Below are positions 19,001-27,965 of a DNA stretch of 64,000 nucleotides, piece after piece (positions within the stretch are counted from its first letter, which is position 1; each line of letters begins with the position of its first letter). The position numbers were made by a program, and so were the translations under genes. This stretch comes from Mobilisporobacter senegalensis (GTDB lineage: Bacteria; Bacillota; Clostridia; Lachnospirales; Lachnospiraceae). The stretch lies in NCBI RefSeq assembly GCF_003752155.1, contig NZ_RJVG01000004.1, forward strand, positions 267,766-331,765, read 5' to 3'. Below the pieces are notes generated by a model that was not told where the DNA came from, did not search any database, and saw only the letters and a program-made list of their open reading frames with translations.

Positions 19001-21412
19001 ATAATATCCACTTGCTATTCTTTTATCGTAACTTACATGGATTTCAGGTGGAATGCTGTCAATCACTATTTCCTCATCCGTAGCAGAAACAAAATTTCCT
19101 GCTCTATCAAAAATAGTCACTTCAATATGTCCTTTAAATTCAGGCTCTATTTGAAAATATGAAGAATAAACTCCGGCTTCTTCCTCTGTTTCATTCAGAA
19201 TTCCATTTTGTATCTCGCCATTTTCACGGATATAACTATAGTGGATCTGATCCACTCCTGCTGTTATATCTTCTGCAAATACAGTCACTTTAGTGGACTT
19301 ATTAAAGAATAGTCCCCCTGTAATACCACTTAAAAATTCTTTCACAGGATCATTATTATACTGTACTTTAAGATTGACCGGTGCTTCTTTATCTACCACA
19401 AATGAGTCATCCTCTAATGTCTCATTTCTGTTTCCCGCCAAATCTGTATAAGAAATGTGAAAAATATATTCTGCATCTTCATCATAAACTATTGTTTCCA
19501 CATAGGTATCATCCTCCCCTTCCCAGGTCAGATGAGACAGGTCTACTTCTTCCGCGATTCCAATTCCTACTTTTTTCTTTAAGGATATCTGAATGTCCGA
19601 TGAATTAAAATTCTTTTCCTTAATAGAAATTGTGGCAGTTCTGTTATTCTGATAAAATCTGTTGTTTTTAACATCATTATTATCATAAGATACTATAATT
19701 TCCGGAAGGGTACGGTCAATTATAAATTCTTCTGAGCTGACGTCATTGGCTGGATTTCCCGCAGGATCTATGTATTTCATGTTTAAAGTATATTTTCCAT
19801 CCTTTGAGAAGAGAATCTCTGAGCCATAAGAATTCCCTACCTTTTTCCAGGTGATTGCACTTCCAGAAACTGTGCCTGGCTCTCCATCTTTAATAATTTC
19901 AATATACATATCTTCTGGATCAAAGTTTTTCTCATTTACAAATACCAGTGCGAGCCTGCTTGTATTGTAATAATTCCCATTGACAGGATTATTATTTGTG
20001 AAGCAGATATCCATACTAGGAGGGGTAGTATCTATGATGAATTTCTCTCCAATCACTGTTTCTGATACGTTATCTGCCTTATCAGTACACACTATTTTTA
20101 AATTTTCATATTCTCCATCCTCTAACACAATAGAGAAAGCCCAGGATTTATCCTCTTTCTTAGTTGTATTCCATTCTGAATCAGGAATTGCCGTTAATTC
20201 ACCATCTTTCTCCACGGTAATTGATATTAATTCATCAGAAAAGTGCTCATCCTCCAGAGAGATATTCAGTGTACGGTAAGCATTATAATAGTTTTCTTTC
20301 ACAGGTGCCTGTTCTTTGTCAAATTCATAATCAATATCCGGCAAAGTTTTATCTATGACAAATTCCTCTGAAAACAATACGGAAGTACTGTTCATACTTT
20401 CATTATAAAGATGAAAATAAACCTTATATTCTCCTTCTTCTGTGTAGATAAGTTTATCTACTGCATCCTCACTGCTCTCCCATACTCCTCCCGTGGAGTC
20501 TGATTCCAATACCTTATATCCATTATCAGGCAAAATGGTCACATCCTGATTGTACAGCCTGCTTCCTTCTTTGTCCGGTAATATAACATATTTCTTATCT
20601 GTAAATTCGTCTATTCTTAATTCTCCTTCCACAAATGTGAAACTATAATTTCCACATTCTACCCTGTCTTTGGAGAATTTTACCGGATAGGTTCCTTTTG
20701 AAAATTTCTTGGCTGTGCACAGGATTTCAGGAAGGGTTATTTGCTCACACCCCCATTGATAGACTATGAGATAATCCCCACCCGGTACTCTGTTAATAGA
20801 ATCACCATCGATTAAAGAGCTCTGTATCATTTGTACCATGATCTCTTCAAAATCAGGATTCTGCTGACCACGGTATTTAGACGTATTGATCTGTATGGTC
20901 ACTTCTTTTTTTACTATCTCAATATTTTTTGAAACACTGGCTTCCAGATATTCCTCATCTTCTGCCTTCACTGCTTCAACCTCTACATTTCCGGCATTTT
21001 TAATGATAAGTTGATTTCCGTTCTCTATCACAGCATTTTCTTCACCACTTAGAATGTGGTACGATACTTCACCCGTTCCGGAACCGCCCTCAACAGATAG
21101 ATCAACTGACTCAGTTCCATAATCCACCTGATCCGGTACAGTATCACTAAAATAAAGGGCTTCCTGCTCTTTTAAAACAATCGCCGGCGGTGTTACTACT
21201 ACTGCGGGTCCTGTAGTTACCTCAATTGCTGAGCCTGTAGTTGCATCAATCGCTGAACCTGATGTCACACTGATTGCTGAGCCTGAGGCTGCATCCGGTC
21301 CGTCAGATGCAGATGCTGCATATAGCATATCGTTTGATAATAAACTTACCATAAACATTACACAAATCAATATCAATGCAATCTTTCTCCGATAATATTC
21401 CTTCAAATCCAT
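16040..21412 (-). CDS. Giant cell-surface Ig-like repeat protein
   Basis: A 1790-aa secreted, membrane-anchored protein. N-terminus: signal peptide (KIALILICVMFMVSLLSNDML), then a low-complexity stretch with repeated SGSAI/TGSAI units (residues about 38-75). The body consists of about a dozen Ig-like units of roughly 90-110 residues, most beginning with P.(I/L).V.(Y/F)DNN, then YY..(R/K).A.I.(I/V).E.NF, a W at mid-unit, YTD.AGN, and ending F.ID.T.P (e.g. near residues 470, 570, 800, 900, 1290, 1390). Two units have the variant FF(N)KST or YFCNET. A C-terminal hydrophobic helix (IYASFGMGGIAIAMIARML) followed by RRRKKIQ anchors it in the membrane. It is the last gene of the signalling group downstream of the Tad locus, 38 bp past the small membrane protein. 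Probably a stalk-like adhesin; no catalytic domain is seen. Confidence 0.8.
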   Translation of the reverse strand: MDLKEYYRRKIALILICVMFMVSLLSNDMLYAASASDGPDAASGSAISVTSGSAIDATTGSAIEVTTGPAVVVTPPAIVLKEQEALYFSDTVPDQVDYGTESVDLSVEGGSGTGEVSYHILSGEENAVIENGNQLIIKNAGNVEVEAVKAEDEEYLEASVSKNIEIVKKEVTIQINTSKYRGQQNPDFEEIMVQMIQSSLIDGDSINRVPGGDYLIVYQWGCEQITLPEILCTAKKFSKGTYPVKFSKDRVECGNYSFTFVEGELRIDEFTDKKYVILPDKEGSRLYNQDVTILPDNGYKVLESDSTGGVWESSEDAVDKLIYTEEGEYKVYFHLYNESMNSTSVLFSEEFVIDKTLPDIDYEFDKEQAPVKENYYNAYRTLNISLEDEHFSDELISITVEKDGELTAIPDSEWNTTKKEDKSWAFSIVLEDGEYENLKIVCTDKADNVSETVIGEKFIIDTTPPSMDICFTNNNPVNGNYYNTSRLALVFVNEKNFDPEDMYIEIIKDGEPGTVSGSAITWKKVGNSYGSEILFSKDGKYTLNMKYIDPAGNPANDVSSEEFIIDRTLPEIIVSYDNNDVKNNRFYQNNRTATISIKEKNFNSSDIQISLKKKVGIGIAEEVDLSHLTWEGEDDTYVETIVYDEDAEYIFHISYTDLAGNRNETLEDDSFVVDKEAPVNLKVQYNNDPVKEFLSGITGGLFFNKSTKVTVFAEDITAGVDQIHYSYIRENGEIQNGILNETEEEAGVYSSYFQIEPEFKGHIEVTIFDRAGNFVSATDEEIVIDSIPPEIHVSYDKRIASGYYNESRTATIQITENNFDVEDVVISVTKGEKEVPELIPSKESWKKVEGKENVYQTTICFDNDGKYQLKISYTDKSLNKGNPYESELFVIDKTRPELSVKYDNNNSAEGNYYNAKRTATITIKEENFSNSEVKVTITAKDIFGKEITVPDISSWDKQGDISTAHIEFAQDAIYTFDINYTDLAGNKANEYPTDNFVVDTKAPVILSDDMIYKKKNSGSLAKFINYISFGYFCNETVQVSVKSTDETSGMKSIIYYTEDKEKGKSQETTLPLGKEGESVQTITFDIPPNFKGTVYAIGQDYAHNKSTEYTKAKSIIIKKADKNASDTITIKPLTEPNKNGFYNSDVEVALKILEPYSGINKFTYDVGATSPVTVNLEQKEDITYEWNKIVKLDALSNNNNNVGINITYNDNAGNENIIAEKDIKIDVTRPVLDVTYDNNDFLNSTYYCKERTATIQIEELNFNPEDVKITIYKDNELVQNLTPKTDNWKSKGIVHTAHIRFAEDGDYRFQVSYTDLADNEASYEHDDEFTIDLTKPVLQVTFDNNAVLNTSYYKESRQAKVVIQEHNFNPEDVNITMTGSYNGKGIPLPGVSSWNTEGDTHTATISFGNDGDYSLMLDYTDMAGNRIDPFEKQEFTIDTTAPELQITGVEDKHAYNGELKPVIEYTDTNFNTQQVSVSLKGYKKGEVSQKGHAIRMGNGEKIILDIFPILQNMDDFYTLSVKVEDNAGNETEAKLSFSVNRFGSVYSVDDKTEKIRNSYINQEVDLVLMETNVDSLKEYSINYSKDGIIQALHKGQDYKVEQFYESGGWNQYVYTIYSKNFAAEGNYIVMVASSDNAGNLSNNNIKKEEIQFTVDKTKPKATVLGIESGAIYNTETEKARIVVKDNLRLSDVKLSLNGKKVSGWKEESLHNEAGDFSIEIPESNNKQNLEVEFEDAAGNTGSLKVDEFLVTQNRWVQYYNNKKAIYASFGMGGIAIAMIARMLRRRKKIQ

Positions 21413-21450
21413 CTCTCTTCCCCTTTTCCCTACTACTTGTAATCTGAAAT

Positions 21451-21837
21451 CTAAACAATAACATCTGAACTAACTATAGTAATATCTTCTTCAATCTTCA
21501 TTCCTGATAATGGTACATCCGCTTCAGCCAGATCCACTGTAGGACTGCTGCCACTCCCTGCATATTCCGGCTGTTCCAGTGGAACTGTTTCATCACCTGA
21601 TGGAAGATCCTCGATATTATATATCTGCATCTGGTTCTTCTTGATACGCTGTCCTCCACTTTCACTTTCTCTTTGAATCTGGTTTGTGACTTTTCTGGCG
21701 GTGGATCCTGTCAGATCTCCAATCACCTTAGGAATACGTAATTTAAAAAACAATATAATAGAAAGAATGAATGCTGCTGCTCCAAGTCCTATCCCTATAT
21801 AAAAAAGTAAATTATACACCTGTGCCTGCTCTGTCAT
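21451..21837 (-). CDS. Small single-span membrane protein next to the Ser/Thr kinase
   Basis: A 128-aa protein: helix at residues 8-32 (NLLFYIGIGLGAAAFILSIILFF), then a basic cytoplasmic stretch (RIPKVIGDLTGSTARKVTNQIQRESESGGQRIKKNQ) and an acidic, Ser/Thr-rich tail (ETVPLEQPEYAGSGSSPT to ITIVSSDVIV). The ATG overlaps the kinase stop by 4 nt (ATGA), so it is translationally coupled to the kinase. I do not recognise a family. The position and the tail with many Ser/Thr residues make it a reasonable substrate or partner of the kinase and of the FHA protein upstream; this is inference. Confidence 0.6.
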   Translation of the reverse strand: MTEQAQVYNLLFYIGIGLGAAAFILSIILFFKLRIPKVIGDLTGSTARKVTNQIQRESESGGQRIKKNQMQIYNIEDLPSGDETVPLEQPEYAGSGSSPTVDLAEADVPLSGMKIEEDITIVSSDVIV

Positions 21838-23603
21838 TTCGTTTCCTCCTCCCTGCTCTGATATGCAGTTAATATGCTTTGATAAGCAGTATCATATAAA
21901 GTAAGCTGGTTATTAATTTCTTTCCTTACTAAAGAATTATTTGTTTTCATATTTTCCAAATCTTCTTTTACTTCCAGAAGCATATCTGTCAGTTCCACTT
22001 GTTTTATCCCGTCATTTTTCAGATCATTGGAGAGAATTGTGATCTGAGAAATAATTTCTGAATAAAGACGTACCGTTACCGCTTCCTGATTTGGATTCTC
22101 ATCATTTTCTTTTTTTAGCTCTTTTAAATTTTCCCAATGCTTTTTATACTCACCATCGTCATTTCCTTCATATTGAAGTTTTGCTATATTTGCATAAAAA
22201 TCACCGATATTCTGATAAATTTTAGCCCTTCTTTTATCCTCATCTGCTGCCATATCATTATTCACTACTCTTTTAAACCATACGGAGCCCAGTGTTTTCT
22301 TATTTACTTCTGTGGAGGTATCATAATAAAGCCAGTATGCTTCCCCAATTTTATAGCAGACCCGGGCATATTCTTCCGGAACTTTCTCTAATTGGTCCAG
22401 TGCAACAAAGGATTTCAACTCCGTTCCCTGATACTTCATATTCCCATCCTTGCTGTTCTCCAACAGTTCTTTAATTGGTCTTTCCAGTCCTCCAATCAGA
22501 AGACATTCAACCATATCTGCCTCTTCCTCCGTATAGGCCAGATCATTTGTAAATTCTTCTATTAATTTCAGATAAGCAGTTTCGCTCCCTGGAGAAATTG
22601 AAATAGCAGTAAGATAAGCTAAAACTGTTTTATTATAATCCTCTGTACTTTCCGCCAATTGCATCTGCCCATCATAATCTTCTGCCATAATTGCAGCTGC
22701 TTTTACATGCCCAAATACCGCCAAAATAAAGAACAGGAACATACAGCACATGGATAAGAGAAACGTTCCTAATTTTTTCTTTTGTTTCTTAATATATTTC
22801 TCATCAATCTCTTCATAATGCTCTAAATCATACATTAATTCTGCACAAGTCTGGTATCTGTCCTTTGGATTCCTTTGGGTGCATCGGAGTATGATATTCT
22901 CAAGTCCTGAGGAGAGAGCGGGATCCCACGTTTTGATAGGATAAATCTCATAAGGTGGTTCACTTGGATTATGACCTGTGACCAGGTGGTACAGGGTAGC
23001 TCCAAGGCAATAGATATCTGTTCTGGCATCTGTCTGACCCTGCCCTCCGAACTGCTCCGGTGCCGCATATCCCTGGGTTCCAAGACAGGTAGTATCTTCA
23101 ATATTACTTTCTTTAAATTCTCTGGCTGTTCCAAAATCGATCAATGTAACGTTACCGTCTGGTTTTAACATTATATTGGAAGGTTTCATATCACGGTATA
23201 TGATTGGCGGCTTTCTTGTATGGAGATAGCCTAATACGTCACATAATTGTTTTGCCCACTCAATTACCTCCTCCTGTGGCATTGCTTTTTGATCCACCAG
23301 ATAATCACTAAGGGGTTTCCCCTCAATATAATCCATTACAATAAGCAAGGTACCCTCCGACTCAATTACGTCAACGATACTTGGCAGATTGGGATGTTTT
23401 AACTTCTTTAACATATCCGTTTCTACAATTAATCCTTGCTTTACAACTTCAAAATTCTGCACCCCGTCCTTACGGACTTCTTTGATCGCCCACTGTTTAT
23501 TGGCCTTCTCATTCATTGCAAGGTAAACAACGCTCATACCGCCTTTACCGATTATATTTAAAATCTTATATTTCCCATCTATCACTGAACCAATTTCAAG
23601 CAT
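21834..23603 (-). CDS. PknB-type membrane Ser/Thr protein kinase
   Basis: A 589-aa kinase. The kinase domain (residues 1-265) has the glycine loop IGKGGMSVVY (18-27), ATP-binding Lys in AIKEV (41), catalytic loop YRDMKPSN with Asp138, metal-binding IDFGTARE and the activation segment CLGTQGYAAPEQFGG with Thr/Tyr candidates. The catalytic HRD is YRD, a variant seen in bacterial kinases of this type. A single helix (about 278-300, FLLSMCCMFLFFILAVFG) is followed by a predicted extracytoplasmic alpha-helical domain of about 290 residues with TPR-like spacing, instead of the PASTA repeats of classical PknB/PrkC. It is encoded directly after the PP2C phosphatase, the usual kinase/phosphatase pair, and overlaps the small membrane protein. 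Start ATG follows GGAGGGTAAATAAT. Confidence 0.9.
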   Translation of the reverse strand: MLEIGSVIDGKYKILNIIGKGGMSVVYLAMNEKANKQWAIKEVRKDGVQNFEVVKQGLIVETDMLKKLKHPNLPSIVDVIESEGTLLIVMDYIEGKPLSDYLVDQKAMPQEEVIEWAKQLCDVLGYLHTRKPPIIYRDMKPSNIMLKPDGNVTLIDFGTAREFKESNIEDTTCLGTQGYAAPEQFGGQGQTDARTDIYCLGATLYHLVTGHNPSEPPYEIYPIKTWDPALSSGLENIILRCTQRNPKDRYQTCAELMYDLEHYEEIDEKYIKKQKKKLGTFLLSMCCMFLFFILAVFGHVKAAAIMAEDYDGQMQLAESTEDYNKTVLAYLTAISISPGSETAYLKLIEEFTNDLAYTEEEADMVECLLIGGLERPIKELLENSKDGNMKYQGTELKSFVALDQLEKVPEEYARVCYKIGEAYWLYYDTSTEVNKKTLGSVWFKRVVNNDMAADEDKRRAKIYQNIGDFYANIAKLQYEGNDDGEYKKHWENLKELKKENDENPNQEAVTVRLYSEIISQITILSNDLKNDGIKQVELTDMLLEVKEDLENMKTNNSLVRKEINNQLTLYDTAYQSILTAYQSREEETK

Positions 23604-23625
23604 ATTATTTACCCTCCTGCTTGTA

Positions 23626-24393
23626 TTAATATGTTCGAATTAATAATACCGATATATTGTCCTGTTCCATTCTGCTCTTATTTAATTCAACTAAATATTG
23701 TGCATAATATGACATATGTTCTACATTGCATAAATTCATCGGGGTAAAATATCCTGCGATCTCCTGATCTGTTATTTCATGCCGAAATCCATCTGAACAT
23801 AACATATATACTGCATCTTTCTTAATTTCACCAACGATAAATTCAGGAAACACTACATCGGATGCTCCAACGCACTGGAGGAGAACATTCCTTCTTGCAT
23901 CTTTTTTGGCCTGGGCTGCCGTAATGTTTCCCAGGGATATCTCCCGTTCAATTACCGTTTGATCTATGGTCAGCTGCTTTAAATCATATTGAACTTCATA
24001 AGCTCTTGTATCCCCAATATGTATAATATAGTAATTTCCATCTGCAAGAAGCATTGCTGTTACCGTTGTCCCAAGTCTGATGTTTCTTTCCCTTCCAAAG
24101 TTCATTAACCGGTTATTCTGAACAGATACAATATTCTCCCATTGTCTTTGAATTTCATCCCTGCCATATCCTGTCTCCAATAATCTGGAGAAATCCTTAT
24201 AAAACCATTCTTCAAAAGCTTTAATAACATTGGAGCTTGCCACTTCTCCATATTCAAGCCCTCCCATACCATCACAAATAACTGCAAGCACGACTTGTCC
24301 CTGTTTTGTATCCGCTACTTTTACAGTCAGACTATCCTGATTCACTGGCTTTTTTATTCCTTTATCTGATGCTGCCGTTACCAAATATCTCAT
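23626..24393 (-). CDS. PP2C-family Ser/Thr protein phosphatase
   Basis: A 255-aa cytosolic phosphatase, metal-dependent, expected to reverse the action of the adjacent kinase. Family motifs: VNQDS near residue 18, ICDGMGGLEYGEVAS (metal-binding Asp and Gly), IHIGDTRAYE, QLTIDQT, YMLCSDGFRHEI and QDNISVLLI with the last Asp ligand. Length equals that of the PrpC/PphA group. It lies 22 bp upstream of the kinase start and 27 bp after the FHA gene, with its own AGGAGGAAGT site. The set kinase-phosphatase-FHA is a complete write-erase-read phospho-signalling unit. Confidence 0.93.
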   Translation of the reverse strand: MRYLVTAASDKGIKKPVNQDSLTVKVADTKQGQVVLAVICDGMGGLEYGEVASSNVIKAFEEWFYKDFSRLLETGYGRDEIQRQWENIVSVQNNRLMNFGRERNIRLGTTVTAMLLADGNYYIIHIGDTRAYEVQYDLKQLTIDQTVIEREISLGNITAAQAKKDARRNVLLQCVGASDVVFPEFIVGEIKKDAVYMLCSDGFRHEITDQEIAGYFTPMNLCNVEHMSYYAQYLVELNKSRMEQDNISVLLIRTY

Positions 24394-24420
24394 ACTTCCT
24401 CCTACATAAGTACTCTTTGT

Positions 24421-25857
24421 TTACCGTACTTTAAATTCAAATTCTTCATTGGCCAGGCGGATCATACAGCCATGAGTAATTTCTACCTCTGTATTGCTGG
24501 GAATCATTGTTTCATTTACATAGGTACGGTTCTTTGAATTCATATCCATAATATAAAAGGCTTCTCCCTTTTTTATAATATTGGCATGACTCCGGCTTAC
24601 TGCGGGATTATTCCCTATACAATAATCCACAAAGCTTCTCTCTTTTCCAAGTTTAAATACTTGTTTATTGATCTGGATCACTTCATTATTTATATGGCGG
24701 ATTAAATGAGGCCTTATATTTTGGAGAGAATTATGCTCTGATAAGACGGTGGTTTCTCCTGACGTCACTTCATTCAGCACTGTAGTTTCTCCCGCTGTGC
24801 CTGGTACCATCTGGTTCATAACAGGGTTGATTGGAAGCGGGCGTAAAGGTATTGGAGCCGGCTGCACTTTTTCTGGTTGTGCAAACATAGGCTTTGGCGT
24901 TACCGGAGCAGACGGTGTTGCCGGCACCGGCTGTACCAATTGTTCAAACGGTACGGATTCCTGAGGTTTTTCCTCCATGCCCGGAATTGCCATCCCTGGA
25001 ATTGCCATTTTACTGTTTCCTAACCCTCCACGTTTTACTTTCTTCTCTTTTGGTTTGCTCTCTTTTATCTTTTTTTCTTTTTTCTTCTCTTTTATTTTAT
25101 TCTCAGTGCCTTCTTTTCCCTTATTTCCCCCGAATAAGTTAAATTTAAATTTTCCTTTTGGCAGATTCAGATTCATCTTTTCTTCGCTGCTGTCAGGTAT
25201 ATTATAAACAGGGGTAATGGAAGGCTGTGCTATGGTCGCTGCAAAATCTGGAATTACTTTTGGAGGTACGATATCTTCTCTTTTTACCTCTGGCATTTTC
25301 TTAGGTTTTTCCAATAATTCTGTCAGCAGATTTTTAAAATCAACCAGGGAAAAATTATTACTGCCGTTTAAAAAGCTAATGATCTTTGCCACATAATCGG
25401 CATTTTCACTTTGATCAAACTGTGTTCCAAATACAATATCCTTAAAGAATTTCACCAATTCCACAGGGCTTTCCTTTCCTAACACAGGAAAGCATATGAT
25501 TTCTGCCTCTTCTGTTCCCACATTCACAAAGATATACTTTGGATCTAATAGAAAAGTAGAAGTTTCCAGCATATATTCTTCACTGGCTAAAATTGCCGTT
25601 GCAATATTAGAGAATACATTCAAAAATCTCTGCTTGTTCACTACTCCCATAAAATATTGTTCCAGGCTTATTTTAGAAGAAACATTAAATTTTAAATATT
25701 TATCATGGTCCATCTGCACCAATATAGTAGAAACAATCCCATAAATGGAATTATTGGATATCATCCCATAGCTGAAAGTATCTATCTCATCTTCCGGTTT
25801 TAAATGATATACAAGAAATGTATTGGTGCCCTGATTCTCAAACTTAAATTCGTTCAT
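24421..25857 (-). CDS. FHA-domain protein with DUF6382-like N-terminus
   Basis: A 478-aa cytosolic protein. Residues 1-175 resemble the N-terminal domain named DUF6382 (NTFLVYHLKPEDEID, SLEQYFMGVVNKQRFL), a domain seen before FHA domains in Clostridia. The middle is a low-complexity linker: a Lys/Glu-rich block (KEKKKEKKIKESKPKEKK, about 245-275), then Pro-rich and a GETTVL duplication (about 355-375) with Thr residues that look like kinase targets. The C-terminal FHA domain (about 395-478) binds phosphothreonine: FKLGKERSFVDYCIGNNPAVSRSHANI followed by MNSKNRTYVNE, with the conserved R, SRSH and N residues. Start ATG has AGGAGTAGATAAG. The Shine-Dalgarno overlaps the stop of the WG-repeat gene, so the two are coupled. 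Confidence 0.85.
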   Translation of the reverse strand: MNEFKFENQGTNTFLVYHLKPEDEIDTFSYGMISNNSIYGIVSTILVQMDHDKYLKFNVSSKISLEQYFMGVVNKQRFLNVFSNIATAILASEEYMLETSTFLLDPKYIFVNVGTEEAEIICFPVLGKESPVELVKFFKDIVFGTQFDQSENADYVAKIISFLNGSNNFSLVDFKNLLTELLEKPKKMPEVKREDIVPPKVIPDFAATIAQPSITPVYNIPDSSEEKMNLNLPKGKFKFNLFGGNKGKEGTENKIKEKKKEKKIKESKPKEKKVKRGGLGNSKMAIPGMAIPGMEEKPQESVPFEQLVQPVPATPSAPVTPKPMFAQPEKVQPAPIPLRPLPINPVMNQMVPGTAGETTVLNEVTSGETTVLSEHNSLQNIRPHLIRHINNEVIQINKQVFKLGKERSFVDYCIGNNPAVSRSHANIIKKGEAFYIMDMNSKNRTYVNETMIPSNTEVEITHGCMIRLANEEFEFKVR

Positions 25858-25862
25858 CTTAT

Positions 25863-27173
25863 CTACTCCTTATTCAATCTATATAACTTTAATAGCTTCC
25901 AGCCTATATCATCCTTTATAAAAGCAGAACCGGAAGTTGTGAATTCCTCTGCCTCATTAAACACCGGTTCTATGACCACTTTATTCCCGGTGTTAATATA
26001 TCCCCATTTTCCGTTTATGGATACTGCAGCCAGTTCATTGGAAAAAGTCCTTGCATTTTCATATTGGGGTTCTATTACAATTTCTCCCGTTTTATCAATA
26101 TATCCCCATTTCCCATTTTTTTTAACACTGGTCATATCTGAACCAAATACATGTGCATCTTCCCATGTATTTTCTCCTACCGGTTTTCCAGTTGTATCAA
26201 TTAAGGAATAAGCACCATTCTTTTTTACAAATGCCACTCCATTTTGAAATGCATATCCTCTGCCATCTAATTTAATATCTTCATAAGTGTCTGTTCCAAT
26301 CTGTTTTCCGTCCTTGTCAATGATGGACCACCGATTGTTCTCTTTCACTGCTGCAACACCGTTTAAAAAGGTTCCTGCATAATCATAGTCACCAAACAGT
26401 TTCTTGAATTCTATGTCTGCATATTGGTATCTTCCATCAATCAAAACTGCCATCCTGTCTTCTGATAAAGGACCGCAATCCTGTATATTCTTCTTCTCCA
26501 CATCCACATATTTCTTATCTCCCTGTGAGTTGATCAGAAAATATTCTCCTTTTTCACTTTGGACCGGTGCAAATCCAGAAGCTGTAAAAGGTTTCCCGGC
26601 TCTATAACCATATGGGACCGCTGTGATACCTGCTGTATTGATATATCCCCATTTCCCTGATTCACTGGCAACAGCACAATAACCAGAGGAAAATACTGTT
26701 TTATCAGTATAATTTGCCCATTCGATTTCATAAGCATAAGCTAATTCATTATCTAAAGAATCCAAAGTTTTGGAACTGACTCTTCTTTTCTTTGCCTGAT
26801 TCAGTATGGTATAACAGTCATAATACTGTTCTTCCCCTTTATAGTAGAATGCCAAAAATTCATATCCTTCCGGTTCATATGGGTATTTGGTAATCATACC
26901 CTCACTCCAGTCTTCCAGGGCATATTCCTGATTGGAATCCCTGTAGAACTCTGCAATCTCACTTCGAAGTTCTATACTCTCATGCAAATTTAAAGCCTTC
27001 ATATAATTCTCTTCTGCATCTGTTACGATCTCCATTTCTGCTTTCATCCTTGCAGTTTTTATGTAATTATCATATTCTGTCTGGGCAGCCTTACTATTAT
27101 TAAAAAGTGAATACCAGGACATCCCAAAAAGCACGACTATTCCTAAGATAGTTAATTCTTTTATTCCCTTCAA
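25863..27173 (-). CDS. Membrane-anchored WG-repeat protein
   Basis: A 436-aa protein with an N-terminal helix (ELTILGIVVLFGMSWYSLF, residues 6-24) and a mostly extracytoplasmic part. Residues about 30-145 are helical, with TPR-like character; residues about 160-430 hold WG repeats, each with GKWGYI(N/D)..G..V.EP.Y: GKWGYINTAGI, RWSIIDKDGKQIG, AYSLIDTTGKPVG, GKWGYIDKTGE, GKWGYINTGNK. WG repeats form beta-propeller-like or solenoid ligand-binding surfaces; function is not defined. It starts at TTG 27173 behind AGGAGGAGTTTAT. It is followed by the FHA gene 5 bp downstream and starts 89 bp after the prepilin peptidase gene, so it links the pilus and signalling groups. Confidence 0.8.
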   Translation of the reverse strand: MKGIKELTILGIVVLFGMSWYSLFNNSKAAQTEYDNYIKTARMKAEMEIVTDAEENYMKALNLHESIELRSEIAEFYRDSNQEYALEDWSEGMITKYPYEPEGYEFLAFYYKGEEQYYDCYTILNQAKKRRVSSKTLDSLDNELAYAYEIEWANYTDKTVFSSGYCAVASESGKWGYINTAGITAVPYGYRAGKPFTASGFAPVQSEKGEYFLINSQGDKKYVDVEKKNIQDCGPLSEDRMAVLIDGRYQYADIEFKKLFGDYDYAGTFLNGVAAVKENNRWSIIDKDGKQIGTDTYEDIKLDGRGYAFQNGVAFVKKNGAYSLIDTTGKPVGENTWEDAHVFGSDMTSVKKNGKWGYIDKTGEIVIEPQYENARTFSNELAAVSINGKWGYINTGNKVVIEPVFNEAEEFTTSGSAFIKDDIGWKLLKLYRLNKE

Positions 27174-27262
27174 ATAAACTCCTCCTAACTATGTTTCCTT
27201 ATAGACATTTGTGAAACTATTAAGTTTCCTTCAATTTGTGCAATAATTAATACGAATTCCTT

Positions 27263-27919
27263 CTACACCCCTGTTAAAAACACGGAAATATATGTACCTA
27301 TCAATATGGATGGGGCAAAAGGTATCGAATCTTTTTTCCCTTTTCTCTTTGTAACGAGGAGAAAGATACCCGTTATAAATGCAGCAAAGAGCGAGAAAAA
27401 GATTGAACTGAACATTCCATAGATTCCTTGAAATAGACTTATTAAAATTAATAGTTTAATATCTCCCATCCCAATCCCATTTTTGATTATAAACGTTCCA
27501 ACAATCAGAAAGACTATTACGATCACCAAGGCAAAGAGATCCTGTTTCAATATGGTGAAAAATGATTCTGACCGGAGTATTAATTCCAGAACATAATACA
27601 CCAACCGTATTATAAGCCCTGTTCCAATGATTTTATTGGGTATGATCATATTAGTATAATCCTTCCAGGCGATTGGAAATAAAAGCGTGACAAGTGTGAG
27701 TAATTTAATATTTGCTAAATAATGATTTTCAGGAAATATATGATTTAATCCAAATACCATAACTATCCCCAAAACACACATTATGCCCCCGAAGATTTTC
27801 TTCTTCCTGTCTCCATTTCTTATGGCCTCTTTCTTATTGTCGGCCCCTTCTAACTCAAGATATAACCATCCTGCTATTGATAATACAATAACCAGACAAA
27901 TTTCTATTCCTATTAGCAT
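27263..27919 (-). CDS. A24-family prepilin peptidase (TadV/CpaA-like)
   Basis: A 218-aa integral membrane aspartyl protease that removes the leader peptide of type IVb pilins and pseudopilins. The two catalytic aspartates are visible in AWKDYTNMIIPNK (about residue 87) and GIGMGDIKLL (about residue 150, the GxGD motif), and six to seven helices surround them. Like TadV/CpaA it lacks the N-terminal methyltransferase domain of PilD. It is the only peptidase gene in the window, so it should process the Flp pilin and the two TadE-like proteins. Start ATG follows GAGAGGATATTCGTTT. Confidence 0.92.
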   Translation of the reverse strand: MLIGIEICLVIVLSIAGWLYLELEGADNKKEAIRNGDRKKKIFGGIMCVLGIVMVFGLNHIFPENHYLANIKLLTLVTLLFPIAWKDYTNMIIPNKIIGTGLIIRLVYYVLELILRSESFFTILKQDLFALVIVIVFLIVGTFIIKNGIGMGDIKLLILISLFQGIYGMFSSIFFSLFAAFITGIFLLVTKRKGKKDSIPFAPSILIGTYISVFLTGV

Positions 27920-27965
27920 AAACGAATATCCTCTCTCTCATATCATTTGTCAATTCCAAAACAGA

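Noticed and set aside
24749..25207. Plus-strand Phe/Pro-rich frames opposite the FHA protein linker
   Set aside because: They are the reverse reading of the Lys/Glu- and Pro-rich linker, not genes.
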